Origin: Methanobacteriota archaeon | GTDB taxonomy: Archaea; Thermoplasmatota; Thermoplasmata; RBG-16-68-12; JAFNFQ01 | Direction: 5' to 3' | Assembly (NCBI GenBank): GCA_017885655.1 | Contig: JAFNFQ010000065.1 | Coordinates: 1 to 42,460, forward strand | DNA length: 42,460 nt | In this document: positions 32,631-39,511 of the stretch, in pieces | How the letters are laid out: each line of letters opens with the position of its first letter | How positions within the stretch are numbered: the stretch's first letter is position 1 | The notes under the pieces: generated by a model | Told to the model about the DNA's origin: nothing | The model's database searches: none | The model's input: only the letters and a program-made list of their open reading frames with translations | Made by a program: the position numbers and the translations under genes

Positions 32631-33386
32631 ATGCCAGGAACCCTTGGGGGCATCTACGGCATCTGGCTGAGGGAGTTCAAGGTCTTCCAGAGAGAGAAAT
32701 CCAGGGTCATATCGAGCATAGTCACCCCGCTGATGTGGTTGGTTATCGTCGGGGGCGGTCTTGGCGGCTCGATCAATCCCGTGGGTTTCAGCTATCAGGC
32801 GTTTATGTTCCCTGGAATCGTGATGATGCTGGCCTTGTTCTCCTCGGTCTTCTTCGGCCTCTACATAGTCTGGGACAGGAAGATAGACGTGCTCAAGGAG
32901 ATCCTGGTCTCACCCGTGCCGAGGACGGCTATCTTCTTCGGCAAGGTTCTAGGCGGTTGCACCGACGTCATCCTGCAGGTTTGCGTTTTCCTGGTCATAG
33001 GAGTATTCTTCGCGCCGATGTCCGCGGTGATTGTCGTTGCCGCGCTGGGAATAGCGATGCTGGTGGCGATCGGAATGGTTTCGGTCGGTCTGACGATCGG
33101 CTCTTTCTTTGAGAGCTTAGAGGGGTTCCAGGTGATAATCAGCTTCCTCGTCTTCCCGCTTTTCTTCCTGTCCGGCGCCCTGTATCCGCTCAGTGGCGGC
33201 AATGTGCCGGTATGGCTGACGACGGTTTCTTACCTCGACCCGCTGACCTACGGGGTCGACGCGCTCAGGTCGATCCAGCTCGGAACGCCTTCAGCCATCC
33301 CGCTCCCGCTCGATTTCGCGGTAATCATCGGATTTGCTGCCGTGATGGTCGTGGTGGGGACTTTAGCTTTCAAGCGCATGAAGTAG
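32631..33386 (+). CDS. ABC-2 type exporter permease
   Basis: The 251-aa permease has six hydrophobic segments (including SSIVTPLMWLVIVGGGLGG, FPGIVMMLALFSSVFFGLY, VILQVCVFLVIGVFFAPM, AVIVVAALGIAMLVAIGMV and FQVIISFLVFPLFFLSGALYPL). It also has the ABC-2 hallmark PLTYGVDALR near the C-terminus. It pairs with the ATPase upstream; its ATG at 32631 follows the ATPase TGA by one base, and a GGGGGAGA purine tract acts as ribosome-binding site. The track start at 32571 lies inside the ATPase gene and is rejected. The final helix ends in the basic FKRMK. Confidence 0.92.
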   Translation: MPGTLGGIYGIWLREFKVFQREKSRVISSIVTPLMWLVIVGGGLGGSINPVGFSYQAFMFPGIVMMLALFSSVFFGLYIVWDRKIDVLKEILVSPVPRTAIFFGKVLGGCTDVILQVCVFLVIGVFFAPMSAVIVVAALGIAMLVAIGMVSVGLTIGSFFESLEGFQVIISFLVFPLFFLSGALYPLSGGNVPVWLTTVSYLDPLTYGVDALRSIQLGTPSAIPLPLDFAVIIGFAAVMVVVGTLAFKRMK

Positions 33387-33428
33387 AGAAACCCTAATGA
33401 ATCCGTAGACGATGAACCCGCCGGACCT

Positions 33429-33983
33429 ATGGCCAAGATATACACGCGTCGAGGAGACTCAGGGGAGACCGATCTCATAGGCGGGACGCGGGTCCCCAAA
33501 GACGATCTGAGGATCGCGGCTCTCGGCGAAGTCGATGAACTCAACGCCGCAATCGGACTCGCGATGGCGGTGATAGAGGATAGAGACATCACCGCAGCCC
33601 TTCATCGAGTCCAGAACGATCTGTTCACGGTCGGGGCCGATCTTTCCGTCGCGCCTGGCAAAGAGCTGAAGCTGCCGAAGGTGACAGAGGGGCATGTCAA
33701 AGCTCTCGAGCGGGATATCGAGAAGTTGAGTCCGGGAGCGGCGAGCGAGTTCGTCTTGCCTGGCGGGTCGATGCAGGTCGCATGCCTTCAGCTCGCCAGG
33801 GCCATTGCCCGCCGGGCAGAGAGGGCGGCGGTCGCACTCTCCCGACACCAGGAATTAAGCAAACACGTCCTGGAGTACCTCAACCGCGTTTCCACGCTCC
33901 TATATGTGTTGGCATTGAACGTCAAGAAGTCCACGGGCTTGACGGAGGAGCACCCGAAGTACGATTCGCAGGAAAGGAAGTAG
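33429..33983 (+). CDS. Cob(I)alamin adenosyltransferase, PduO type
   Basis: The enzyme transfers the adenosyl group of ATP to cob(I)alamin to make coenzyme B12. The 184-aa protein begins with the ATP loop YTRRGDSGETDLIGGTRV and contains GEVDELNAAIG, SEFVLPGGS, ARRAERAAVAL and LEYLNRVSTLLYVLA, all PduO-family signatures. It is a trimeric helical-bundle enzyme in known structures. Length is normal. A TATA-like CCCTAATGA lies about 30 nt upstream, so it probably has its own promoter. No B12-dependent enzyme is in the window. Confidence 0.95.
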   Translation: MAKIYTRRGDSGETDLIGGTRVPKDDLRIAALGEVDELNAAIGLAMAVIEDRDITAALHRVQNDLFTVGADLSVAPGKELKLPKVTEGHVKALERDIEKLSPGAASEFVLPGGSMQVACLQLARAIARRAERAAVALSRHQELSKHVLEYLNRVSTLLYVLALNVKKSTGLTEEHPKYDSQERK

Positions 33984-34013
33984 CGCAGCACATTCGTTCA
34001 TCCCCACGCCAGC

Positions 34014-34021
34014 CTTTTTAG
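34014..34021 (+). promoter_or_regulatory. TATA box of priL
   Basis: CTTTTTAG is centred 28 nt upstream of the ATG at 34045, consistent with a leaderless transcript. Confidence 0.5.
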
Positions 34022-34044
34022 CTCCGCCGTCTTCTCAAATAGTG

Positions 34045-35097
34045 ATGGATGTCAGGACACTCGCCCGATATCCCTTCTTCAAGGAAAGCGGCCAGCTCAT
34101 CAGAAGCAAGGACATCAGCCTGGAGGATCTGGTCGGCGACATCGCGTTGGAACGAGCGAGGCTCATGGGCAAGAGGAGGGTGCTCGTCGCCCTGGAAAAG
34201 GGCGAGGTGCCGGAGGCGCCTTTCGCCAGCGAGTACGAGGCTCTGCTGGAGCTCCTGTCCTATCCGGTCGCCCGGATGATGGTCGCTTCAGTCCAGGATC
34301 CTTACCTCACCCGCCGCTACGCTCTCTCGGAGGCGGTGGCGGCGAACAGCCGGCTACAGGGCGAGGAGATCGTTTTCATCGAGGCGGTCGCGAAGGAATT
34401 GGAGGTCGACCTCAGTCGGGAGAACGGCTCGGCAAGGATCCACTTCAGCGATTTCCTGCGGTACACGAACCAGATGAGGAGCAAGACATGGAAGCTGATC
34501 AACCAGATCGTCGATGGCGGCTACGTCATCCTCACCAAGCAGAAGGCGATACGCGTCCTCCAGAATGCCATCCAAAAGAAGATCGAGAAGGAGCTCGAAG
34601 AGATGGTCGTGAACGATCTAATCCTCAGAGGCTTCCAGGGTCAGTTGGATGAGATAAGGGGGATCGTTGCTGAGAAGAAGGCCAGATTCAAGGCGGAGGA
34701 CCTCGGCAAGGTTAGAATCACTAGATTCCCGCCATGCATGTACCAGCTGCTCGCAATGGTGCAGGCCGGTGAGAATGTTCCCCACACCGGGCGGTTCGCG
34801 ATAGTGTCCTTCCTCCACAACTTGGGGATGTCCAACGAGGAGATTTTCAACGTGTTCGCGACGGTCCCAGACTTCAACGAGCGCAAGACTGGCTACCAGA
34901 TCGAGCACATAACCGGGAAGATCAGCTCCACCGAGTACACCCCGCCTGAATGCGCGACGATGAAGTCGTATGGCCTGTGCCCCGGCCCCGACGAGACATG
35001 CCTCAGAATCAGACATCCACTGAGCTACTACAGACTCAAGGCTAGGATGGAAGGCCAGAAAGGCACCGGTTCCCCGCCAAGGAAGGCTGCGAAGTAG
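34045..35097 (+). CDS. priL: DNA primase large subunit PriL
   Basis: PriL is the iron-sulfur regulatory subunit of the archaeal/eukaryotic-type primase and works with the catalytic PriS to make replication primers. The protein has the helical N-terminal region (MDVRTLARYPFFKESGQLI) and the C-terminal 4Fe-4S domain with four Cys: FPPCMYQL, then PPECATMKSYGLCPGPDETC, followed by IRHPLSYYR. Length (350 aa) is normal. The ATG at 34045 is preferred to the overlapping GTG at 34042 because the TATA spacing fits. PriS is not in the window. The gene converges with the phosphatidyltransferase gene, 10 nt between stops. Confidence 0.95.
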   Translation: MDVRTLARYPFFKESGQLIRSKDISLEDLVGDIALERARLMGKRRVLVALEKGEVPEAPFASEYEALLELLSYPVARMMVASVQDPYLTRRYALSEAVAANSRLQGEEIVFIEAVAKELEVDLSRENGSARIHFSDFLRYTNQMRSKTWKLINQIVDGGYVILTKQKAIRVLQNAIQKKIEKELEEMVVNDLILRGFQGQLDEIRGIVAEKKARFKAEDLGKVRITRFPPCMYQLLAMVQAGENVPHTGRFAIVSFLHNLGMSNEEIFNVFATVPDFNERKTGYQIEHITGKISSTEYTPPECATMKSYGLCPGPDETCLRIRHPLSYYRLKARMEGQKGTGSPPRKAAK

Positions 35098-35107
35098 CCG
35101 TGCTTCC

Positions 35108-35713
35108 CTAGGTGCGCGAGAGCTTTCTCCAGGTTGCGACTCCCCGCTGGATGGCGGTGAGGTTCCCAAACACTGCGAATATTATCATGGCCCACTCGAT
35201 GATTGTTAGACCGAAGTTGCCGAGGACCACTATCAGTTGGAGGAAGGCCGCGATGAATGTGATCACAAGGCGATCCGCCCGGCCCAGCAGACCACCGTAG
35301 TCCCGCCCGACCCCGACCGCCTGCGCCTGCGTGCCCATATAGCTTGCGAGGAGCACGCCGAGCACCGCCAGCACGCCGATACGATAGTCACAGTACGGAC
35401 CGAAGGCGATCCCGCCGAGCATGAAGATATCCGCATACCTGTCGAGGACGTGGTCGAGGAAATCGCCGCGGCTGGACGCCTTCCCGGCCAGCTTGGCAAT
35501 TCTGCCGTCAAGTGCATCGAACAACGCGTTGAGAAACACGCAGAACATCGCGGCGAGCAGGAACAGGACTCCGCCAAGGTAGAATGCGGCTCCCGCCAAG
35601 ACAGCGAATCCGAACGCCATCCACGTGAGCATGTCCGGGTCGACGTCGATCATCCTGTTGGCAATGGGCAGCAGGTACCGATCTGCCAGGTCCCGACGAG
35701 CGTCTAGTACCAT
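35108..35713 (-). CDS. CDP-alcohol phosphatidyltransferase (archaetidylinositol-phosphate-synthase-like)
   Basis: This 201-aa integral membrane enzyme joins a phospho-alcohol to a CDP-activated lipid. The family motif is present as FDALDGRIAKLAG...GDFLDHVLDR: D66, D69-G70, A73-K74, G83, D87 and D91. The usual Arg after Ala is Lys here. GDFLDHVLDRYAD with the surrounding helices resembles archaeal archaetidylinositol phosphate synthase, which uses inositol phosphate. Six hydrophobic segments are visible. The start overlaps the end of the adenylate kinase gene by 10 nt, so translation is probably coupled. Confidence 0.88.
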   Translation of the reverse strand: MVLDARRDLADRYLLPIANRMIDVDPDMLTWMAFGFAVLAGAAFYLGGVLFLLAAMFCVFLNALFDALDGRIAKLAGKASSRGDFLDHVLDRYADIFMLGGIAFGPYCDYRIGVLAVLGVLLASYMGTQAQAVGVGRDYGGLLGRADRLVITFIAAFLQLIVVLGNFGLTIIEWAMIIFAVFGNLTAIQRGVATWRKLSRT

Positions 35714-36225
35714 GACAGAATCTCCTCGCTCCAGTCTATGCGTCCGGGCTCGTGACCCTTCACCGACCCTTTCACTATTTCAAGGATTTGGCGCGCGGCT
35801 TCCTCGGCGCTGATTGAAGTCGTGTCCACCTCGTATACGTTCTTGTTCTTCTCCAGAGCCTCGACCGTTATCAGGTCTATCGCCTCGGCCTCGAGATTTT
35901 CCCTGATTTTTTTTTCGTTCCAGCCCCTTTTCAGCAACCTGGATCTGAGGACGCTAGGCGAGCAACGAAGGACGACCACAGTGTCCGCACCGAGGCGGTG
36001 AGCGAAATGGGCGTAGATGAAGACGGAGTCGTCCGCAGGCAGGGGCAGCTCGTCCAGGCGTTCGACATCGACGATTGCGGGGAGGCCGGGTTCATCGGGA
36101 GACTCGATGAGCCCGCCTTTCCAAGCGAGATCGCTCAAGTCGACGACCTTGTGGCCTTCGCGCGAGAGCACCTCGCACACCGTGTTCTTCCCGGTGCCGG
36201 GCGTCCCAGTGATTGCCACGCGCAT
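35704..36225 (-). CDS. AK6/Fap7-type adenylate kinase
   Basis: The 173-aa protein is the archaeal form of AK6/Fap7, an NMP kinase that also acts in small ribosomal subunit maturation. It begins MRVAITGTPGTGKNTV, a P-loop in which Asn replaces the Ser/Thr that normally follows Lys. VVVLRCSPSVLRSRLLKRGW gives the LID-type region, and EALEKNKNVYEVDTT the late strand. The track ORF begins at 36570, but the first 115 residues are antisense-like low-complexity sequence. A CCATAAATG TATA box 27 nt upstream of the ATG at 36225 supports a leaderless start there. The next gene overlaps by 10 nt. Confidence 0.9.
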   Translation of the reverse strand: MRVAITGTPGTGKNTVCEVLSREGHKVVDLSDLAWKGGLIESPDEPGLPAIVDVERLDELPLPADDSVFIYAHFAHRLGADTVVVLRCSPSVLRSRLLKRGWNEKKIRENLEAEAIDLITVEALEKNKNVYEVDTTSISAEEAARQILEIVKGSVKGHEPGRIDWSEEILSWY

Positions 36226-36247
36226 GACGAGCGCACACTCGGCTGAG

Positions 36248-36256
36248 CATTTATGG
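36248..36256 (-). promoter_or_regulatory. TATA box of the adenylate kinase gene
   Basis: CCATAAATG is centred 27 nt from the ATG at 36225. It shows that transcription restarts here, after the peptide-transporter operon. Confidence 0.6.
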
Positions 36257-36268
36257 CTTGTGCCGGTC

Positions 36269-36766
36269 TCATCGCTTGGAGGCTCTGACCGCGTCTTCAG
36301 CGAAAGGCGATTTCGCCGATCGCACCGCCATGTGCTCGCTTGCATAGGTCCCGAAGAAACCGCCGACGAAGAGCACCGCCCCGCCGAGAATGAGAAGCGG
36401 GAGCGCAGACCTGAGCGTGAAGAATATGTATTCCTCCGCGAACGGAATCTCGATCTCCGGAGAAAACGTCGGCGAGATGAACAGGATGTAGCCCAAGAGA
36501 GCGCCCTCCACGATGCCGAGAAGGATTTCCACGGCGAGCGTCTCGAGGCTGTCCGACAGAGCCCCGACAATCAGACCGAGGAGCAATAGGATCGCGCCCG
36601 CCAAGAGCAGGGAGGGATTCTTGGTCGTCGGAACGGACACGCTCGGCATCGTGACATAGAAAGAGAAGTATCCGACCGCGACGCCAATGGCTGCCGAGAG
36701 TGCGATTATCTTGAGGATCTTGATTGCATTCTCGCGGGTGAACTTCAGGGCGACTCCTCCGGCCAT
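36269..36766 (-). CDS. Four-helix membrane protein (unknown) downstream of dpp genes
   Basis: The protein is not recognised. The 165-aa sequence has an N-terminal amphipathic stretch (LKFTRENAIKILKI) and four hydrophobic segments: IALSAAIGVAVGYFSFYV, LLLAGAILLLLGLIVGAL, TLAVEILLGIVEGALLGYILF and LPLLILGGAVLFVGGFFG. It has a charged C-terminus. The ATG at 36766 has AGGTGA 4 nt upstream, and the gene overlaps the preceding ORF by 22 nt, so the two are translationally coupled. It is the last gene of the run that begins with dppB. A role with the transporter is inferred only from position. Confidence 0.75.
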   Translation of the reverse strand: MAGGVALKFTRENAIKILKIIALSAAIGVAVGYFSFYVTMPSVSVPTTKNPSLLLAGAILLLLGLIVGALSDSLETLAVEILLGIVEGALLGYILFISPTFSPEIEIPFAEEYIFFTLRSALPLLILGGAVLFVGGFFGTYASEHMAVRSAKSPFAEDAVRASKR

Positions 36767-37413
36767 GTCGTCACCTGCTCCTTGCGAATAACCGGCAATT
36801 CGATAAGGTAGCCCGAGTTCGGTCCGGTGTAGTCCGACGGGACGTCTGTGACCTTAAGCATGAAGACGAAGTAATGGGTCATCTCGAGATTCCTCCAACC
36901 CAGCCCGAGGTTGGTCAGGGCGAAGTTCATGATGTCCCTGGCGTGTTCAAAGCCCCCCGAGTTATCTGTCCGGCTGAAGTTCCAGGCACAGTAGAAGTCT
37001 TTGACGCTGTTCGCGGCGATCAGGCCGTCCGTGGGCCGGAGTGAGGGGTCCGCGACTATCATCGAGAAGGCCAGCGGCACCTGACTATGGGTCAGATTCT
37101 CCATGTAGTAGTCCCTGATCCACCCCTGATATTTCATGAACTGGAGAACCACGTCCTTCCGGCTCGGATTCGTCACATTTACATAAGCCACGTAGTGGAA
37201 GATCGTGTCATCGGTGACTTCGCCCGATGGTCCCAGATTAGATGTGGTGATGTTCAGGTCAGCGACCGGGGACACCGCAAGCTTGGCCATCGCGACGTCC
37301 GTGTAGTTGATCGCGCTCATTGTCGAGGCTGCCACGAAGACGAGGGAGACCGAGGTCAGCGTGACCCAGAGGGCTATTCGTATTCTGGCGACTCGGCGTG
37401 CGTCAAGTCGCAT
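36745..37413 (-). CDS. Membrane-anchored extracytoplasmic protein (unknown)
   Basis: The protein is not recognised. From the ATG at 37413 it is 222 aa: a basic N-terminus (MRLDARRVARIRIALW), one signal-anchor helix (VTLTSVSLVFVAASTMSAI) and an external domain of about 185 residues with several N-x-S/T sites (NIT, NVT, NLT, NFS). GGGTGA lies 5 nt before this ATG and overlaps the dppF stop, which rejects the track start at 37587 inside dppF. It overlaps the next gene by 22 nt. Placed between the transporter ATPase and another membrane protein, it could be an accessory or solute-capture protein, but no binding-protein family is recognised. Confidence 0.75.
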   Translation of the reverse strand: MRLDARRVARIRIALWVTLTSVSLVFVAASTMSAINYTDVAMAKLAVSPVADLNITTSNLGPSGEVTDDTIFHYVAYVNVTNPSRKDVVLQFMKYQGWIRDYYMENLTHSQVPLAFSMIVADPSLRPTDGLIAANSVKDFYCAWNFSRTDNSGGFEHARDIMNFALTNLGLGWRNLEMTHYFVFMLKVTDVPSDYTGPNSGYLIELPVIRKEQVTTWPEESP

Positions 37414-37418
37414 GCGGT

Positions 37419-38492
37419 TCACCCTTCCCATTCCTTTGGCGGGGACGGCGGGATTAATGATCCGACCGAGTAGAAATCGTGCGCGAAGTGGCAGAGGGTC
37501 GCATGTCCGGGACTGACCTCGACGTGCGCCGGTTCCACTTCCCTGCAAACCTGCTTTGCATAGACGCATCTGGTGTGGAAGCGGCACCCCTTCGGAATGT
37601 TGACCGGACTCGGGAGTTCTCCCGTGATCGGGACTATCGAGTACTCGTGCTCTGGATCCGGGACCGGGACTGCGGCCAAGAGCGCGCGCGTGTAGGGATG
37701 AGCGGGGCGCGAGATGACTTCCTCGGTCGGTCCCATCTCCGCCAGCCGCCCAAGGTACATGACGCCGATCGTGTCGGACATGTACCTGGCGACGGCGATG
37801 TCGTGCGTGATGAAGAGGAATGGGATGTCATACTTCTGCCTCAGCTCGAGCATGAGGTTCATCACTCCCGCCCGGATAGAGACGTCGAGCATGCTCACCG
37901 GCTCGTCAGCCACGATGAACCTTGGCGACACGACGAGCGCACGGGCGATGGCGACGCGCTGTCTCTGGCCCCCGCTCAGCTCGTGCGGGAACCGCCCGAG
38001 CAGCTCGTCCGCAGGCCTGAGCCCGGCATCCTCGAGCGCCTTGATCACCAGCTCCAGCCGCTCCTCCTGTGTCTCAGCAATGCCAAGAACGTTCAGCGGA
38101 TCCGCCACGGCGCGGAAGACCGTGAACCGCGGGTTCAAGGACTCATAGGGGTCCTGGAATATCATCTGCATGTACTTCCTGAAGCCGACCAGGTCGCTTC
38201 CCCTGAGAGTCGCGATATCCACGCCGAGGAAGTCTATGCGGCCGGACGAGGGATTCTCGAGGCGCGTGACCAGCCGACCGGTCGTGGTCTTGCCGCAGCC
38301 AGACTCGCCCACCAGCCCCATGATCTCCCCGGTGTGGATCTTGAACGAGACGCCGTCGACTGCCTTGACCGTGAGAGGGGGCGCGCCAAGCGCGAAGAAC
38401 CCGGCCTTCAGCTCGAAGTGCTTTACCAGGTTCTGGACATTCATCACGAATCCCGGTTCGACGGAGGGTTGGGTGGGCACGACCGCGCTCAA
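37419..38492 (-). CDS. dppF: Peptide/oligopeptide ABC transporter ATPase DppF/OppF
   Basis: This is the second ATPase of a peptide-type importer. From the TTG at 38492 it is 357 aa. It shows Walker A GESGCGKTT, Q-loop MIFQDPYESLNPR, signature LSGGQRQRVAIARAL, Walker B FIVADEPVSMLD and the switch His in FITHDIAVARYMSD. The C-terminal oligopeptide-ATPase extension has CRFHTRCVYAKQVC and a late Cys (ATLCHF), a pattern that can hold an Fe-S cluster in some DppD/F proteins. The start TTG overlaps the dppD stop as TTGA and is preceded by GGAGGTG at 5 nt, which rejects the track start at 38618. Confidence 0.93.
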   Translation of the reverse strand: MSAVVPTQPSVEPGFVMNVQNLVKHFELKAGFFALGAPPLTVKAVDGVSFKIHTGEIMGLVGESGCGKTTTGRLVTRLENPSSGRIDFLGVDIATLRGSDLVGFRKYMQMIFQDPYESLNPRFTVFRAVADPLNVLGIAETQEERLELVIKALEDAGLRPADELLGRFPHELSGGQRQRVAIARALVVSPRFIVADEPVSMLDVSIRAGVMNLMLELRQKYDIPFLFITHDIAVARYMSDTIGVMYLGRLAEMGPTEEVISRPAHPYTRALLAAVPVPDPEHEYSIVPITGELPSPVNIPKGCRFHTRCVYAKQVCREVEPAHVEVSPGHATLCHFAHDFYSVGSLIPPSPPKEWEG

Positions 38493-39505
38493 ATGAACAC
38501 CTCCGGCGACAGCTTTCCCTGCAGGTCCTTCGCGAAGTGACAGAAGGAGATGTGCCCCGGACTCATCGTGAGTCCCGGCGGGTTCTGAGTCTTGCAGATG
38601 TCCTGCACGTAGGGGCATCTCGGATGGAAGCGGCAGCCGGTCGGCGGCTCGACGAGGCTCGGCGGATTCCCTTTGATCGTGGCGAGTCTCCGCACCTTCC
38701 CCTTTATGCTCGGGAAACTACCGAGCAGGCCAGAGGTGTACGGGTGGGCGGTCTCCTTGAAAATCTCCCTTGTCGTGCCCGTCTCCGAGATCTGACCGGC
38801 GTACATCACGGCGATTCGTTTCGCGGTCTTCGCGACGACGGAGACGTCGTGGGTGATTATGATCATGGCCATCTCGAGGCGGTCCTGGAGCTCTCTGACC
38901 TTCGTCAGTATCTTGTTCTGAGTAATCACGTCGAGTGCAGTCGTCGGCTCGTCTGCGATGACGAGCTTGGGGTTGAGGGCTAGTGCCATCGCTATCATCG
39001 CCCTCTGCTTCATCCCGCCGCTGTATTCATGCGGGAAATGGTCGATGCGGTCCACCGGGATCCCGACGAGGTTGTACAGTTGCTCGGCCCTTTGCCTGGC
39101 CTGCTGCTTCGTGACCCGCTCGTGGAACAATATCGCCTCTGCAATCTGGTCGCCGACGCGCTGGACCGGATTCAGGGCGTTCATCGCGCCCTGGAAAATC
39201 ATGGAAATCTCTTTCCACCTTATCTTGTTCAGCTCGTTGTCGTACTCCTTAAGCCTCCCGTCCTTCTTCATCGTCATCTTCAACAGGTTCTTGCCGTCGA
39301 AGATGACCCTCCCGCCCTTGATGTAGGCGTTCGAGGGCAAGAGCTGGGAGATTCCGTAGGCGAGCGTCGTCTTGCCGCAGGCTGACTCGCCGACCAGCCC
39401 CAAGGTCTCTCCCTTGTCCAGTTGAATAGAAACCCCGTCGGTTGCGTGCACCCAACCAGTCTTTATCTTGTAGTGCACGACGAGGTCCTGGACTTCGAGC
39501 AGCAT
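38489..39505 (-). CDS. dppD: Peptide/oligopeptide ABC transporter ATPase DppD/OppD
   Basis: This 338-aa protein is the first ATPase of the importer. It has Walker A GESACGKTT, Q-loop MIFQGAMNALNPV, signature YSGGMKQRAMIAMAL, Walker B LVIADEPTTALD and the switch His in IITHDVSVVAK. The C-terminal extension carries CRFHPRCPYVQDIC and a further Cys near the end (ISFCHF), as in DppF. The insertion between Walker A and the Q-loop (LLKMTMKKDGRLKEYDNELN) is typical of OppD. It starts 6 nt after the dppC stop and overlaps dppF, so the ATPases are made together. Confidence 0.94.
   Translation of the reverse strand: MLLEVQDLVVHYKIKTGWVHATDGVSIQLDKGETLGLVGESACGKTTLAYGISQLLPSNAYIKGGRVIFDGKNLLKMTMKKDGRLKEYDNELNKIRWKEISMIFQGAMNALNPVQRVGDQIAEAILFHERVTKQQARQRAEQLYNLVGIPVDRIDHFPHEYSGGMKQRAMIAMALALNPKLVIADEPTTALDVITQNKILTKVRELQDRLEMAMIIITHDVSVVAKTAKRIAVMYAGQISETGTTREIFKETAHPYTSGLLGSFPSIKGKVRRLATIKGNPPSLVEPPTGCRFHPRCPYVQDICKTQNPPGLTMSPGHISFCHFAKDLQGKLSPEVFI
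38498..38504 (-). promoter_or_regulatory. Shine-Dalgarno site for the dppF TTG start
   Basis: GGAGGTG lies inside the end of dppD, 5 nt before TTG at 38492. Confidence 0.7.
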
Positions 39506-39511
39506 GACTCC

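Noticed and set aside
36269-36570. N-terminal extension of the adenylate kinase ORF
   Set aside because: The extra 115 residues are antisense to the neighbouring membrane protein gene, and a TATA box lies just before the internal ATG.
37479-38540. 353-aa plus-strand ORF
   Set aside because: It lies opposite dppF and has the Arg/Asp/His-rich composition of antisense frames.
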